This document shows, in pieces, positions 17,310-25,700 of a DNA stretch of 64,000 nucleotides (position 1 is the first letter of the stretch; each line of letters begins with the position of its first letter). The position numbers and the translations under genes are program-made. Origin of the DNA: Clostridia bacterium (GTDB lineage Bacteria > Bacillota > Clostridia > Oscillospirales > Acutalibacteraceae); assembly GCA_017410195.1 (NCBI GenBank), contig JAFQRF010000070.1:47399-111398 (forward strand), given 5' to 3'. The notes beneath the pieces are model-generated. The model worked only from the letters and a program-made list of their open reading frames with translations. It ran no database searches and was not told the DNA's origin.

Positions 17310-18582
17310 AACTTCGGTTCTCAAAGAAAAGCTCTGCACCGCAGAATTTGACGGTGCTTTGGAAAGAATTTACAAAAAAGATGACATTACGGCTCAGAAA
17401 GAAAGATATTCGGCAACGGTTTCAAGATTTGAAGCCCTTTTCGGTGCGGAGAGAGAGGTTGAAATTTATTCCGCTCCCGGAAGAACCGAGGTTGGCGGCA
17501 ACCATACCGACCATAATCACGGTAAGGTTATGGCAGCAGGTGTTAATCTTGATGCGGTTGCGGTTGTTTCGCTGAACAATGAAAACATTGTCAGAGTTAA
17601 ATCCGAGGGATATAAAATCGATGCGGTTGACCTTGATAACCTCGGTGTTATGCCTGCGGAAAGAGGCAGATCCGAATCGCTCATAAGAGGCGTATGTGCC
17701 GCTTTCAAAAACAGGGGCTATAACATCGGCGGATTTGATGCTGCAACGGTTTCCGACGTTCTTTCAGGCTCGGGTCTTTCATCGTCTGCAGCATTTGAGG
17801 TTCTTATCGGAACAATTCTCAACCATCTTTTCAATGACGGCAAGGTGAGTGCAGTTGAAATTGCGCAGATTGCTCAGTTCGCCGAAAACGAATATTTCGG
17901 CAAGCCCTGCGGACTTATGGACCAGATGGCTTGCTCGGTCGGCGGTTTTGTCAAGATTGATTTCAAAGACCCTGCAGTTCCCGTTATCAATAAAGTTGAT
18001 TTTGATTTTGCATCCTGCAACCACGCTCTCTGCATCGTTGATACAGGCGGAAATCACGCTGATCTTACCGATGAATATGCGGCGGTCAGAGGAGAAATGG
18101 AAGCGGCAGCAGCCAAATTCGGCAAGTCTGTTCTCAGAGATGTTGATATCGCCGAATTCGAAAAGAATATTCCTCTTATCCGTGATTCTGTCGGTGACAG
18201 AGCGGTTCTCCGTGCAATGCATTTCTTTAACGAAAACAGAAGAGTTGAGCTTCTCGCATCCGCACTCGGAAACGGTGACTTCGAAGCCTTCAAGTCACTC
18301 ATTATTGAAAGCGGCTTCTCATCATATATGTATAATCAGAATGTTTACACCTGCAAGGCGCCTGCGGATCAGCCAGTCAGTGTTGCGCTTGCTATCTGCC
18401 AGGATATTCTCAGCGGCAAAGGTGCGTGGAGAGTTCACGGCGGCGGCTTCGCAGGAACAATTCAGGCTTTTGTTCCCATGGATTTGCTCGATGAATTCAA
18501 GGCAAAAATCTGCGCCGTTTTCGGTGAAAAATCCTGCTATGTTCTCAATATCCGTCCCGAAGGCGGCGTAAAAGTTATCTGA
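17302..18582 (+). CDS. galK: Galactokinase-like GHMP sugar kinase
   Basis: 426 residues, about 40 longer than E. coli GalK because of an N-terminal helix. Motifs: APGRTEVGGNHTDHNHG (sugar-binding loop), VLSGSGLSSSAAFEVLIG (ATP loop) and VHGGGFAGTIQAFVP (C-terminal GHMP motif). The first motif reads GNHTDH instead of the classical GEHTDY, a form common in clostridial galactokinases, so another sugar substrate cannot be ruled out. The ATG overlaps the end of the membrane protein gene by 8 nt. No galT or galE is nearby. Confidence 0.78.
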   Translation: MIKTSVLKEKLCTAEFDGALERIYKKDDITAQKERYSATVSRFEALFGAEREVEIYSAPGRTEVGGNHTDHNHGKVMAAGVNLDAVAVVSLNNENIVRVKSEGYKIDAVDLDNLGVMPAERGRSESLIRGVCAAFKNRGYNIGGFDAATVSDVLSGSGLSSSAAFEVLIGTILNHLFNDGKVSAVEIAQIAQFAENEYFGKPCGLMDQMACSVGGFVKIDFKDPAVPVINKVDFDFASCNHALCIVDTGGNHADLTDEYAAVRGEMEAAAAKFGKSVLRDVDIAEFEKNIPLIRDSVGDRAVLRAMHFFNENRRVELLASALGNGDFEAFKSLIIESGFSSYMYNQNVYTCKAPADQPVSVALAICQDILSGKGAWRVHGGGFAGTIQAFVPMDLLDEFKAKICAVFGEKSCYVLNIRPEGGVKVI

Positions 18583-18595
18583 GGAAGTAATTGGA

Positions 18596-19630
18596 ATGAA
18601 TAAATATAACGAAGTTTCTGCTTTGCTCGAAAGGCTTTGCTCGGCAAAGGGAGTTTCGGGTGCGGAAAACAGAGCGGCAGAGGTTGCCGCAGAACTTCTC
18701 GAAAAATATATGCCCGTAAAAATTGACCCTCTCGGCAGCGTTACGGGTACAATGGGTGAGGGGAATATTCATATTCTTCTCGATGCCCACCTTGACCAGA
18801 TCGGTCTGGTCGTTACCGCCGTTGATGAGGACGGTTTTCTCAAGGTTGCGAAGTGCGGAGGCGCGGATATCCGTGTGCTTGCAGCAGCAGAGGTCACCGT
18901 ACACGGTAAAGAGGATATTTTCGGTGTCATAACCTCAACTCCTCCCCACCTTTCAAAGCCTGAGGATTCATCAAAGGCGAAAGATTTTGACGAAATTGCC
19001 GTTGACATCGGCATGAAGCGTGAGGATGCGCTGAAGATAGTTTCGCCCGGTGACAGAATCACCTTTAACGGCAGCTTTTCAAGGCTGCTCGGTAACAGAG
19101 CTGCATCGCCCTCAATTGATGACAGAGCAGGTGTTGCGGCGATACTCAGATGCCTTGAATTTCTTAAAAACAAAAAACTTAACTGTAAACTCAGCGTGTT
19201 GTTTTCCGTTCAGGAAGAAACGGGCGGCAGCGGTGCGCAGACGGGTGCATTCTCGGCATGCGCTGATGAAGCAATTGCGGTTGATGTGAGCTTTGCAGCG
19301 GCACCCGGTATAAGCAGCGAAAAATATGCATCGCTCGGCGGCGGAACGATGATAGGCTATGCACCGTCGCTCGACTATGAAATGAGCAGATGTCTTTCTG
19401 AAATTGCGGAAAAAGAAAATATTCCCAATCAGCCCGAGGTTATGGGCGGCAAAACGGGTACGAACTGTGACGAGATTCAGGTTTCGGGCAAGGGTGTGAA
19501 GACCGCTCTGCTTTCAATTCCGCTTCGGAATATGCATACTGCCGTTGAGGTTTGTGATCTTGAAGATATTGAAAATACGGCAAGACTCATGGCTGAATAT
19601 ATTCTCGAAAGGAGCGCTGCAAATGCTTGA
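18596..19630 (+). CDS. M42-family metallopeptidase
   Basis: 344 residues. Dinuclear-metal aminopeptidase fold: LLDAHLDQIG (first metal histidine), SIDDRAGVAAIL (bridging Asp), SVQEETGGSGAQ (catalytic and metal Glu) and KTGTNCDEIQ near the C-terminus. Family members form tetrahedral dodecamers that trim peptides; some are endoglucanase-annotated in error. Its stop overlaps the start of a second M42 gene by 8 nt, making a co-translated pair that could form mixed particles. Confidence 0.83.
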   Translation: MNKYNEVSALLERLCSAKGVSGAENRAAEVAAELLEKYMPVKIDPLGSVTGTMGEGNIHILLDAHLDQIGLVVTAVDEDGFLKVAKCGGADIRVLAAAEVTVHGKEDIFGVITSTPPHLSKPEDSSKAKDFDEIAVDIGMKREDALKIVSPGDRITFNGSFSRLLGNRAASPSIDDRAGVAAILRCLEFLKNKKLNCKLSVLFSVQEETGGSGAQTGAFSACADEAIAVDVSFAAAPGISSEKYASLGGGTMIGYAPSLDYEMSRCLSEIAEKENIPNQPEVMGGKTGTNCDEIQVSGKGVKTALLSIPLRNMHTAVEVCDLEDIENTARLMAEYILERSAANA

Positions 19631-20642
19631 AACGATTAAGGAACTCTGCGCCATTTCGGGAATTTCAGGCAGAGAAAACTCCGTTCGTGACTATATAATT
19701 AAAAAAATTGAGGGTTATGCCGAGTACAGTATCGACCCACTCGGCAACCTTATTGTATTCAAAAAAGGCAAAAATCCCGCAAAAAACAAGGTTATGCTCG
19801 ATGCTCATATGGATGAGGTCGGCATGATAATAACTGCAATTACATCTGACGGATTTCTGCGCTTTGCAAAGGTCGGCGGAATCGACAGCCGTGTTATGCT
19901 CGGACGTACCGTTAAAGTCGGAGAAAAGGGTGTAAGCGGTGTTATCGGAATAAAGCCTGTTCACCTTGTTGAAAAAGGTCAGGAGGCTGATATTCCGAAG
20001 CCCGATGAGCTTTATATCGATATCGGTGCGAAATCAAAAGAAGAAGCGGCAGAATATGTACGCCTCGGAGATGCAGCGTGGTTCGACAGTGATTTTGTTG
20101 AATTCGGTGACGGATTCATAAAAGCAAAAGCGCTTGATGACCGTGCAGGCTGTGCGATTCTGATTGAACTTATCAGAAGCGAGCTTGAATATGACACCTG
20201 GTTTTCGTTCAGCGTTCAGGAGGAAATCGGAACAAGGGGTGCAATGGCTTCGGCGTTTACAATTGCTCCCGACTATGCAATAGTTGTTGAAACAACGACT
20301 GCTGCCGATATTTCGGGCGTTAAAGATGAAAAAAGGGTCTGCATTTGCGGCGACGGCGGCGCTGTTTCGTTCATGGACAGAAGCACGATATATAACAGAG
20401 AGCTTTTTGATAAAGCATTTGAAGTTGCGAAAGAGCAGGATATTCTCTGTCAGCCCAAAACTCTTGTCGCAGGCGGCAATGATGCCGGTGCAATCCATAA
20501 AAGCAGAGGCGGCGTAAAGACGTTAACTGTTTCCGTGCCGTGCAGATATCTGCATTCGCCCGGATGTGTTATAAAATACAGCGATGCCGCCCAAAGCCTG
20601 AAACTTATTGGTGCAATGGCAGAGGAATTTGCAAAATGGTAA
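19623..20642 (+). CDS. M42-family metallopeptidase, second copy
   Basis: 339 residues from ATG 19623, after an AAGGAG site; the longer reading overlaps the previous gene deeply. Motifs: MLDAHMDEVGMIITA, ALDDRAGCAILIEL, SVQEEIGTRGAM and VAGGNDAGAIHKSRGG, with a PCRYLHSP loop. The second gene of the pair is the more classical member of the family. Its last bases overlap the start of the acetyltransferase gene, so three genes are translationally chained. Confidence 0.85.
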   Translation: MLETIKELCAISGISGRENSVRDYIIKKIEGYAEYSIDPLGNLIVFKKGKNPAKNKVMLDAHMDEVGMIITAITSDGFLRFAKVGGIDSRVMLGRTVKVGEKGVSGVIGIKPVHLVEKGQEADIPKPDELYIDIGAKSKEEAAEYVRLGDAAWFDSDFVEFGDGFIKAKALDDRAGCAILIELIRSELEYDTWFSFSVQEEIGTRGAMASAFTIAPDYAIVVETTTAADISGVKDEKRVCICGDGGAVSFMDRSTIYNRELFDKAFEVAKEQDILCQPKTLVAGGNDAGAIHKSRGGVKTLTVSVPCRYLHSPGCVIKYSDAAQSLKLIGAMAEEFAKW

Positions 20643-21370
20643 GGCTTATTGAAGATAAAACAGAACTTGATTTTTTGCCTGCAGACCCTTACGCTGCAAG
20701 GATAGCTGCCCTTGCCGATACCTACGGCACGGAGCGTTCTTTTGCGATGTTCTGGGTGCAGGCAGTTGACGGAGTTCCCGTTGCAGCGGTTTGCCGTGTT
20801 GACGGCAGTATGACCGTCTGCTGCATTGAAAACGCAGATTTTTCGGAGCTTTCCGCATTCGTGAATGCGGTTGGCTTTTTGAGTCTGACAAGTGATGCCG
20901 AAGTGATGAAAAAGCTTGGCTTCAAGCCGTCAAAAACGTCATTTACCGTTGAATATAAAGGCGGAGCGGTTATCGGTAAGACCGAAAAGGTACGTGACTG
21001 CGATAAAAGAAAAATCTATGATTTGCTCAGTCTTTGCGGCTTTGAACTCGGAGATTACAACGCATTTCTTGCCGATGTCTGTGCAAGGCTCAACAAAGGC
21101 ACGGCATCCCTTTCAGCCGTTGTGAATAATAATGAATTGAGAGCTTGTGCGTTTGCACTTTTTGAGGGTACAAAAAGTGTTCTTCTCGGTGCGGTTGCAA
21201 CGAATCCGTCGGCAAGGGGCAGGGGATATGCTTCGGAGCTTGTCGGTACTCTTGCCGAAGAAAAATCCGATAAAAAGGTTTTTCTCTTCTGCAGGAATGA
21301 TTCGCTGGCTGAGTTTTACGCAAAAATCGGGTTTGAGAAAGTCGGCTGTTGGGCTGTTTTTGAAAAGTAA
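20636..21370 (+). CDS. GNAT-family N-acetyltransferase
   Basis: 244 residues from ATG 20636, inside the end of the peptidase gene (7-nt overlap). The acetyl-CoA loop is visible as VATNPSARGRGYASELVGTLAEE, followed by VFLFCRNDSLAEFYAKIGFEKVG, the usual C-terminal GNAT strand. The N-terminal 100 residues are a second, degenerate GNAT-like lobe. The acceptor is unknown; small molecules, peptides and protein N-termini are all possible. Confidence 0.75.
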   Translation: MVRLIEDKTELDFLPADPYAARIAALADTYGTERSFAMFWVQAVDGVPVAAVCRVDGSMTVCCIENADFSELSAFVNAVGFLSLTSDAEVMKKLGFKPSKTSFTVEYKGGAVIGKTEKVRDCDKRKIYDLLSLCGFELGDYNAFLADVCARLNKGTASLSAVVNNNELRACAFALFEGTKSVLLGAVATNPSARGRGYASELVGTLAEEKSDKKVFLFCRNDSLAEFYAKIGFEKVGCWAVFEK

Positions 21371-21387
21371 TTGAGGAGGGATCGGGA

Positions 21388-22077
21388 ATGTCACCAATCT
21401 GTATTGTTTTGGCGGCTGTCACAATTGTTTTTGCCGTCGGGTGCATTGCTTTCAGAAGAAAGGGTAAAGCATTCGAAGGCATGATGTGTAAATTCATGGC
21501 AAGCTTCGGCTTTATTTCGGTTGCCGTGGTCGGATATTCTCTGAATCCCGTTGATACATATTATTTCTGCATGATGTGCTTTTCCGTGCTTTTCGGATTT
21601 TTCGGCGATGTCCTTCTGGGCATCAAAGAGGTTGCACCTACCTTCAAAAGCAGGCTGGTTGCGCTCGGCACGCTCTATTTTCTGGCAGGTCACGTTTTTG
21701 CTCTTTGCGCATTCATTTCGGCAAACGGGTTCAGCCTTCCCGCTCTTGTTGCGGGATTTTCTGGCGGAGTGTTTGCTCTGATTATGATGAAGGCTTTCAA
21801 AATGAAGATAGATTCAAAGCTGAAGCCCGTAATGACGGTGTATTATGCGGCACTTGTTTATAAGATGGCATCTGCTGCCGTGCTTGCGTTTAATACGCGT
21901 GAAACAGCATTTATCGTTGCATTCATCGGAACGGTTTTGTTTCTTATCAGCGACACCTGCCTCGGTCTGCTCTATTTTACCCCCGTCAAGAGAAAAAATA
22001 TATGGGTAACCGCTGAGCTTTCAACCTATTATCCCGCGCAGATTTTGCTCGCAATGTCGGTTGCTCTTATGAAGTGA
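21388..22077 (+). CDS. YhhN-family (lysoplasmalogenase-like) membrane protein
   Basis: 229 residues with about eight membrane helices. Landmarks are CFSVLFGFFGDVLLG near residue 70, FLAGHVFALCAF, VYYAALVYKMA and LFLISDTCLGLLYF, the conserved Asp-containing helices of the YhhN/TMEM86 family. TMEM86B hydrolyses the vinyl-ether bond of lysoplasmalogens; many clostridia make plasmalogens, so a lipid-turnover role is plausible. GAGGAGGG lies 8-10 nt before the ATG. Confidence 0.78.
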   Translation: MSPICIVLAAVTIVFAVGCIAFRRKGKAFEGMMCKFMASFGFISVAVVGYSLNPVDTYYFCMMCFSVLFGFFGDVLLGIKEVAPTFKSRLVALGTLYFLAGHVFALCAFISANGFSLPALVAGFSGGVFALIMMKAFKMKIDSKLKPVMTVYYAALVYKMASAAVLAFNTRETAFIVAFIGTVLFLISDTCLGLLYFTPVKRKNIWVTAELSTYYPAQILLAMSVALMK

Positions 22078-22097
22078 AAATAAAGGAGAAATGAAAA

Positions 22098-23468
22098 ATG
22101 CTTATTAAAATTTCCGCATGGTTCCTCACGATGCTTATGCCGCTTGTAATTGCGTTCAACAGCATTTCTATCAATATTCCCGGTGCTGAAAATTCGGTTG
22201 AAATCATTTATGACTTTGCAAACGAAAAGGCAGGCTCTGCAGCAGGAACGGTAACTCTCGAAGCTTCCTTGGGCGGCGGATATGAGATTTACTGGGGTAC
22301 TCAGGAAAGTGAAAAGCTCTCCGTTGACCTTGACGGTTATACGGTTTATTACAGCGAGCTTGCGGAAGTCACCGTTAAAAACGGCAGCGGCAGCAAGGAT
22401 ATTCATGAATTTACAGCTATTCCCGACGGAGCCGAAACCGTTCTTGCCTATAAAGCAGGCGTTAAGGTCGGCACATATGAGATACCCGAAAGCAAGCTTC
22501 CCGATAACGGAGAAAAGCTTTATTCCTTCGGTATTCTCAGCGACGTTCACTTTAACAGATACAATATGTCCCTTACCGGTGACGATGCATGTCTGACCTT
22601 CCCCAATGCCCTCAATTTCCTTGATAAATTCGATGTTTCCTTGGTTGGCATTTCGGGCGACATCTCCGCTGACGGCGAGAGAGATGCTTTTGAAAAGTAT
22701 AACGGAATTGCATCAAATTATGATTTCCCCGTTTATACCTGCACGGGTAACCACGATGTGAGCGATTATTTTGCTCTTGAAAACTGGCAGGAGCTTATGA
22801 ATACGGGTGTTTACGGCGAAACCAAGGCTGAAGGGGTAAAGAATGTTGCTGAAAACGGACTTGATTTTGTTTATGCGCCGGAAGAAGCAAGCGGAGATGT
22901 TTTCATATTCCTTTCACAGTATAAGTGGGATTACAACAGAGATGAAAGCCGTATTCTTACCGACGAACAGCTTAACTGGCTTGAAGCTCAGCTTGAAGCA
23001 TATAAGGACACAACGGTTTATCTTTTCTTTCACACATTCCTTAACAACCCCGTTGAAGGCGAAGAACCCAAAATGGGTGAGGGCAATCTTCTGAATAACA
23101 AGGGTCATCATTATGACCTTCCCTTCACCGAAGGATGTCCCGATGAGGTGCGTTTTGAAGATATGATGGATAAGTATGAAAACGTTGTCTATTTCAACGG
23201 TCATTCGCATTGGGCATATGATATGCAGGAGATTAATCCCAATCTCAACATTGCGGATTATGACGGCGAATATGCAACAATGATTCACGTTTCAAGCGTA
23301 TCCTCGCCCAGAAGAACCGAGGCAAATCTTGATGATACAACCGAGCATTACATGCGTTCATCCGAGGGCATGGTCGCGGCGGTTTATGAGGATTGCATCG
23401 TGATCACCGCCTGCGAATTCCTTAAAGGCGAGCTTCTTTCCTATGCGACTTATGTAGTTGAAAAATAA
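22098..23468 (+). CDS. Secreted or membrane-anchored metallophosphoesterase
   Basis: 456 residues. The N-terminus (LIKISAWFLTMLMPLVIAF) is a signal peptide or anchor. Residues about 30-140 form a beta-rich domain; the calcineurin-like catalytic part follows with FGILSDVHFN, ISGDISADGERDAF, CTGNHDVSDYF and VVYFNGHSHWAYD, the standard dimetal residues. It is not lipidated. The substrate is unknown; extracellular nucleotides, phosphodiesters or cell-wall phosphates are usual for this class. Last gene of the plus-strand series. Confidence 0.8.
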   Translation: MLIKISAWFLTMLMPLVIAFNSISINIPGAENSVEIIYDFANEKAGSAAGTVTLEASLGGGYEIYWGTQESEKLSVDLDGYTVYYSELAEVTVKNGSGSKDIHEFTAIPDGAETVLAYKAGVKVGTYEIPESKLPDNGEKLYSFGILSDVHFNRYNMSLTGDDACLTFPNALNFLDKFDVSLVGISGDISADGERDAFEKYNGIASNYDFPVYTCTGNHDVSDYFALENWQELMNTGVYGETKAEGVKNVAENGLDFVYAPEEASGDVFIFLSQYKWDYNRDESRILTDEQLNWLEAQLEAYKDTTVYLFFHTFLNNPVEGEEPKMGEGNLLNNKGHHYDLPFTEGCPDEVRFEDMMDKYENVVYFNGHSHWAYDMQEINPNLNIADYDGEYATMIHVSSVSSPRRTEANLDDTTEHYMRSSEGMVAAVYEDCIVITACEFLKGELLSYATYVVEK

Positions 23469-23483
23469 GAATAAGACATAGGT

Positions 23484-23524
23484 CATCCCCCCTTACGAAG
23501 CAAATTGTTCCGTAAGGGGGGATG
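23484..23524. other. Perfect 14-bp stem hairpin between convergent genes
   Basis: CATCCCCCCTTACG (23484-23497) and CGTAAGGGGGGATG (23511-23524) pair perfectly around a 13-nt loop. It lies between the metallophosphoesterase and sigG, which converge. Neither strand shows the T-run of an intrinsic terminator, so it may be a transcript-end stabiliser or a repeat copy. Confidence 0.5.
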
Positions 23525-23536
23525 CTCTGTATAAAC

Positions 23537-24313
23537 TTACGCTCTGTTATTATCCTTGATTTTCTTTATCGCTCCTTTTTCAAGGCGTGAAACCTGAGCC
23601 TGGGATATGCCGATTTCGTCTGCAACCTCCATTTGCGTTTTGCCCTGCATAAAACGCAGATGGAGTATTTTCTTTTCACGCTCATTCAGATCTTTTATCG
23701 CCTGCTTCAGCAGAATTTCATCAAGCCAGCTTTCATCGTTCTCGCTGTCGCCGATTTGGTCCATGACGTAAATCGTATCACCGCCGTCGGAGTAAACCGG
23801 TTCATTAAGCGAAACGGGTTCAACTATCGCATCGAGTGCAAGAACAACGCTTTCCTTTGATATGCCGAGTTCCTTTGCGATTTCTTCGGGTGTCGGGTCA
23901 CGTTCAAGCTCGTTTATCAGTCTTTCACGCACCTGCATGGCGTGATATGCCGTGTCTCTGACCGATCGGCTGACCCTCACGGGGTTGTTGTCTCTCAGAT
24001 GTCTGCGTACTTCACCGATAATCATCGGGCATGCGTAGGTACTGAATCTGACGTCGAGTGACATATCAAAATTATCAATCGCTTTGATAAGACCGATACA
24101 TCCTACTTGAAAAAGGTCATCGGGATTTTCACCTCTGTTGGCAAATCGCTGAATAACGCTCAGCACGAGCCTGAGATTTCCCGTCACAAGATCCTCTCTT
24201 GCTTTTTTGTCGCCGGCTCTTGCCTTTTTCAGCAGCTCCATTTTTTCACTTTCCTTAAGAACTTTCAGCTTTGCGGTGTTCACTCCGCAGATTTCAACCT
24301 TGTTGAATTGCAA
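23537..24313 (-). CDS. sigG: RNA polymerase sporulation sigma factor G
   Basis: 258 residues when read from the TTG at 24313. The start QFNKVEICGVNTAKL is diagnostic for sigma-G. Region 2 holds DLFQVGCIGLIKAIDNFD and RFSTYACPMIIGEVRRHLRD; region 4 holds MEVADEIGISQAQVSRLEKGA. Sigma-G directs late forespore gene expression, so the organism has the core of endospore formation. The TTG follows GGGGTGA by 4 nt; an ATG at 24331 has no ribosome site. The usual spoIIGA-sigE neighbours are missing; instead it follows an unrelated secreted protein. The ribosome site lies in a hairpin (24321-24368). Confidence 0.92.
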   Translation of the reverse strand: MQFNKVEICGVNTAKLKVLKESEKMELLKKARAGDKKAREDLVTGNLRLVLSVIQRFANRGENPDDLFQVGCIGLIKAIDNFDMSLDVRFSTYACPMIIGEVRRHLRDNNPVRVSRSVRDTAYHAMQVRERLINELERDPTPEEIAKELGISKESVVLALDAIVEPVSLNEPVYSDGGDTIYVMDQIGDSENDESWLDEILLKQAIKDLNEREKKILHLRFMQGKTQMEVADEIGISQAQVSRLEKGAIKKIKDNNRA

Positions 24314-24320
24314 AAAATCA

Positions 24321-24368
24321 CCCCGATACATTTAATGGCAATTAAAGTATTGCCGGAATGTACCGGGG
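24321..24368 (-). promoter_or_regulatory. Hairpin burying the sigG ribosome-binding site; possible terminator/insulator
   Basis: The outer stem pairs CCCCG(24321-24325) with CGGGG (24364-24368) and continues through TACATT/AATGTA after one mismatch; an inner stem GGCAAT/ATTGCC (24337-24354) caps it. On the sigG transcript the 3' arm contains the GGGG of the ribosome site and is followed by TGATTTTTTG, which includes the TTG start. The structure can therefore stop read-through from the upstream gene and also lower sigG translation. Confidence 0.65.
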
Positions 24369-24380
24369 TTATTTATTTTT

Positions 24381-25412
24381 TTATCTGATTTCGTATGAAA
24401 TGTTGAGGTCTGCATCAACCGTAACCTCAACCGTTATCGTTTCAAGGATTTCATATCTTTCAGCGTTTATTTCATATCCGTCTTCGGTTTCGACAATGGG
24501 ATATCTGTCAACCTTTTCAAGGGTGAATGTTGCCGTGCCTTCTTTGAGTGCTTCGATAACAACAATGTCGTTGCCGCCTACAGGCATTTTTCCGTAAAGT
24601 TCTTCAAACAGTTCTTTTACGGTTTCAGCCGAAGGATAGTCTTCGGGCATATAGATGCTGCCGTAGGTGTCTGAAACGGGATAGATGTTGATAATTTCCG
24701 CTGTTTCGCTGTCGATGGATGCAGGTGAGAGTTCCCAACCGATAAGCTTTGAGCGATCCGAGGGAAGCTCGATTTTTGCAAGTCTGTTTTCATCGGTATA
24801 AACGATTTCGCCGTCTGCGGTGAGTGTGTATGCCTTGAACTGAGTTTCAAGAGGAGTGCCGTCAGGCGACATATATGTATAAAAAACAGCGTAGTTTTCA
24901 TCCTTGAGAGATGTGTTGATAACATCAAAGGTGCATACTCCGTTTTCGGATTCGGGAGGCCATGTTCTGAGTTCGGGTGCGGACGTATCCGTAACCCAGT
25001 AACCGCCTTCTACGGGATTTTCTGCCGTGAGCGTTATGCCTTCGTCATAAGGAATGTATTTTTCGAGGTTATATGCAACAACCATATGATAATATTCGGT
25101 TTTACCGTTGTAGGGGTTGACAACCGCATTTGACTCAAAAATACCTTCAACCGATTTGCCGTTTTCGTTTGTCAAGGTAACTGCAGTTCTTCCGCTGCTG
25201 ATGCCTTTGAGAGTGAAGGTCTGGTGTGAACCGAGAATTATTTCATCGGTGAGAACCGCAACATTTTCGTTTTCAACCTTGCATTCCCATACTTCACCGC
25301 TTGATGGATCGTAGTCCATAACAATTTTACCGAGATTGTCGCCGCTCAGCACGGTAAAAAACGAGGTCATCGAAAAGAAAAATGCCATAATCATTAAAAA
25401 GAAATTGAGCAT
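24381..25412 (-). CDS. Exported protein with two chagasin-like (I42) beta domains
   Basis: 343 residues with an N-terminal signal or anchor (LNFFLMIMAFFFSMTSFF). Two stretches resemble the chagasin/I42 cysteine-protease-inhibitor fold: near residues 30-95 (MDYDPSSGEVWECKVEN, then FTLKGISSGRTAVTLTNEN) and near 220-310 (IGWELSPASIDSETAEI, then GGNDIVVIEALKEGTATFTL). The central part is unrecognised. A role as a surface inhibitor or adhesion-like beta protein is possible; the match is by eye only. It is driven by a strong vegetative promoter and sits directly before sigG. Confidence 0.55.
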   Translation of the reverse strand: MLNFFLMIMAFFFSMTSFFTVLSGDNLGKIVMDYDPSSGEVWECKVENENVAVLTDEIILGSHQTFTLKGISSGRTAVTLTNENGKSVEGIFESNAVVNPYNGKTEYYHMVVAYNLEKYIPYDEGITLTAENPVEGGYWVTDTSAPELRTWPPESENGVCTFDVINTSLKDENYAVFYTYMSPDGTPLETQFKAYTLTADGEIVYTDENRLAKIELPSDRSKLIGWELSPASIDSETAEIINIYPVSDTYGSIYMPEDYPSAETVKELFEELYGKMPVGGNDIVVIEALKEGTATFTLEKVDRYPIVETEDGYEINAERYEILETITVEVTVDADLNISYEIR

Positions 25413-25442
25413 GATTAATCCTCCTTATTTGCTTATAAGAAA

Positions 25443-25471
25443 ATTATACCAGTGCATGTATGCAATGTCAA
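25443..25471 (-). promoter_or_regulatory. Consensus sigma-A promoter of the chagasin-like gene
   Basis: On the minus strand TTGACA (25471-25466), 17 bp, TATAAT (25448-25443), with a TGG extension before the -10. Both hexamers are perfect. It predicts high vegetative expression, which makes the block before sigG meaningful. Confidence 0.85.
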
Positions 25472-25599
25472 CAAAAAAATTCAAAACAATAAAAAGCGAG
25501 TAAAACAGAGTAAAAAAGAGAATTGAGGAGCAAATCAAAGCAAAATATTTGAAAATTCTTGACCGAAACGGATTTTTCACGGATTTGTTAAAAAAATTG

Positions 25600-25628
25600 T
25601 TGACATTTGCAAGATTTTGCTCTATATT
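25600..25628 (+). promoter_or_regulatory. Sigma-A promoter of the potABCD operon
   Basis: TTGACA (25600-25605), 17-bp spacer, TATATT (25623-25628), 72 bp before the potA start. The 130 bp to the left, up to the divergent promoter at 25443-25471, is A-rich and shows no other recognisable element. Confidence 0.8.
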
Positions 25629-25700
25629 TTATTATACTATATAAAGTTAAAATAAGCCGCTTCGCCGCATACACGGCAAAGGCAGAGAGGGGCTGCATAA

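Noticed and set aside
17849-18571. Open frame of 240 codons inside the galactokinase gene
   Set aside because: Same-strand shifted frame without ribosome site or recognisable domain; the galactokinase reading has all GHMP motifs.
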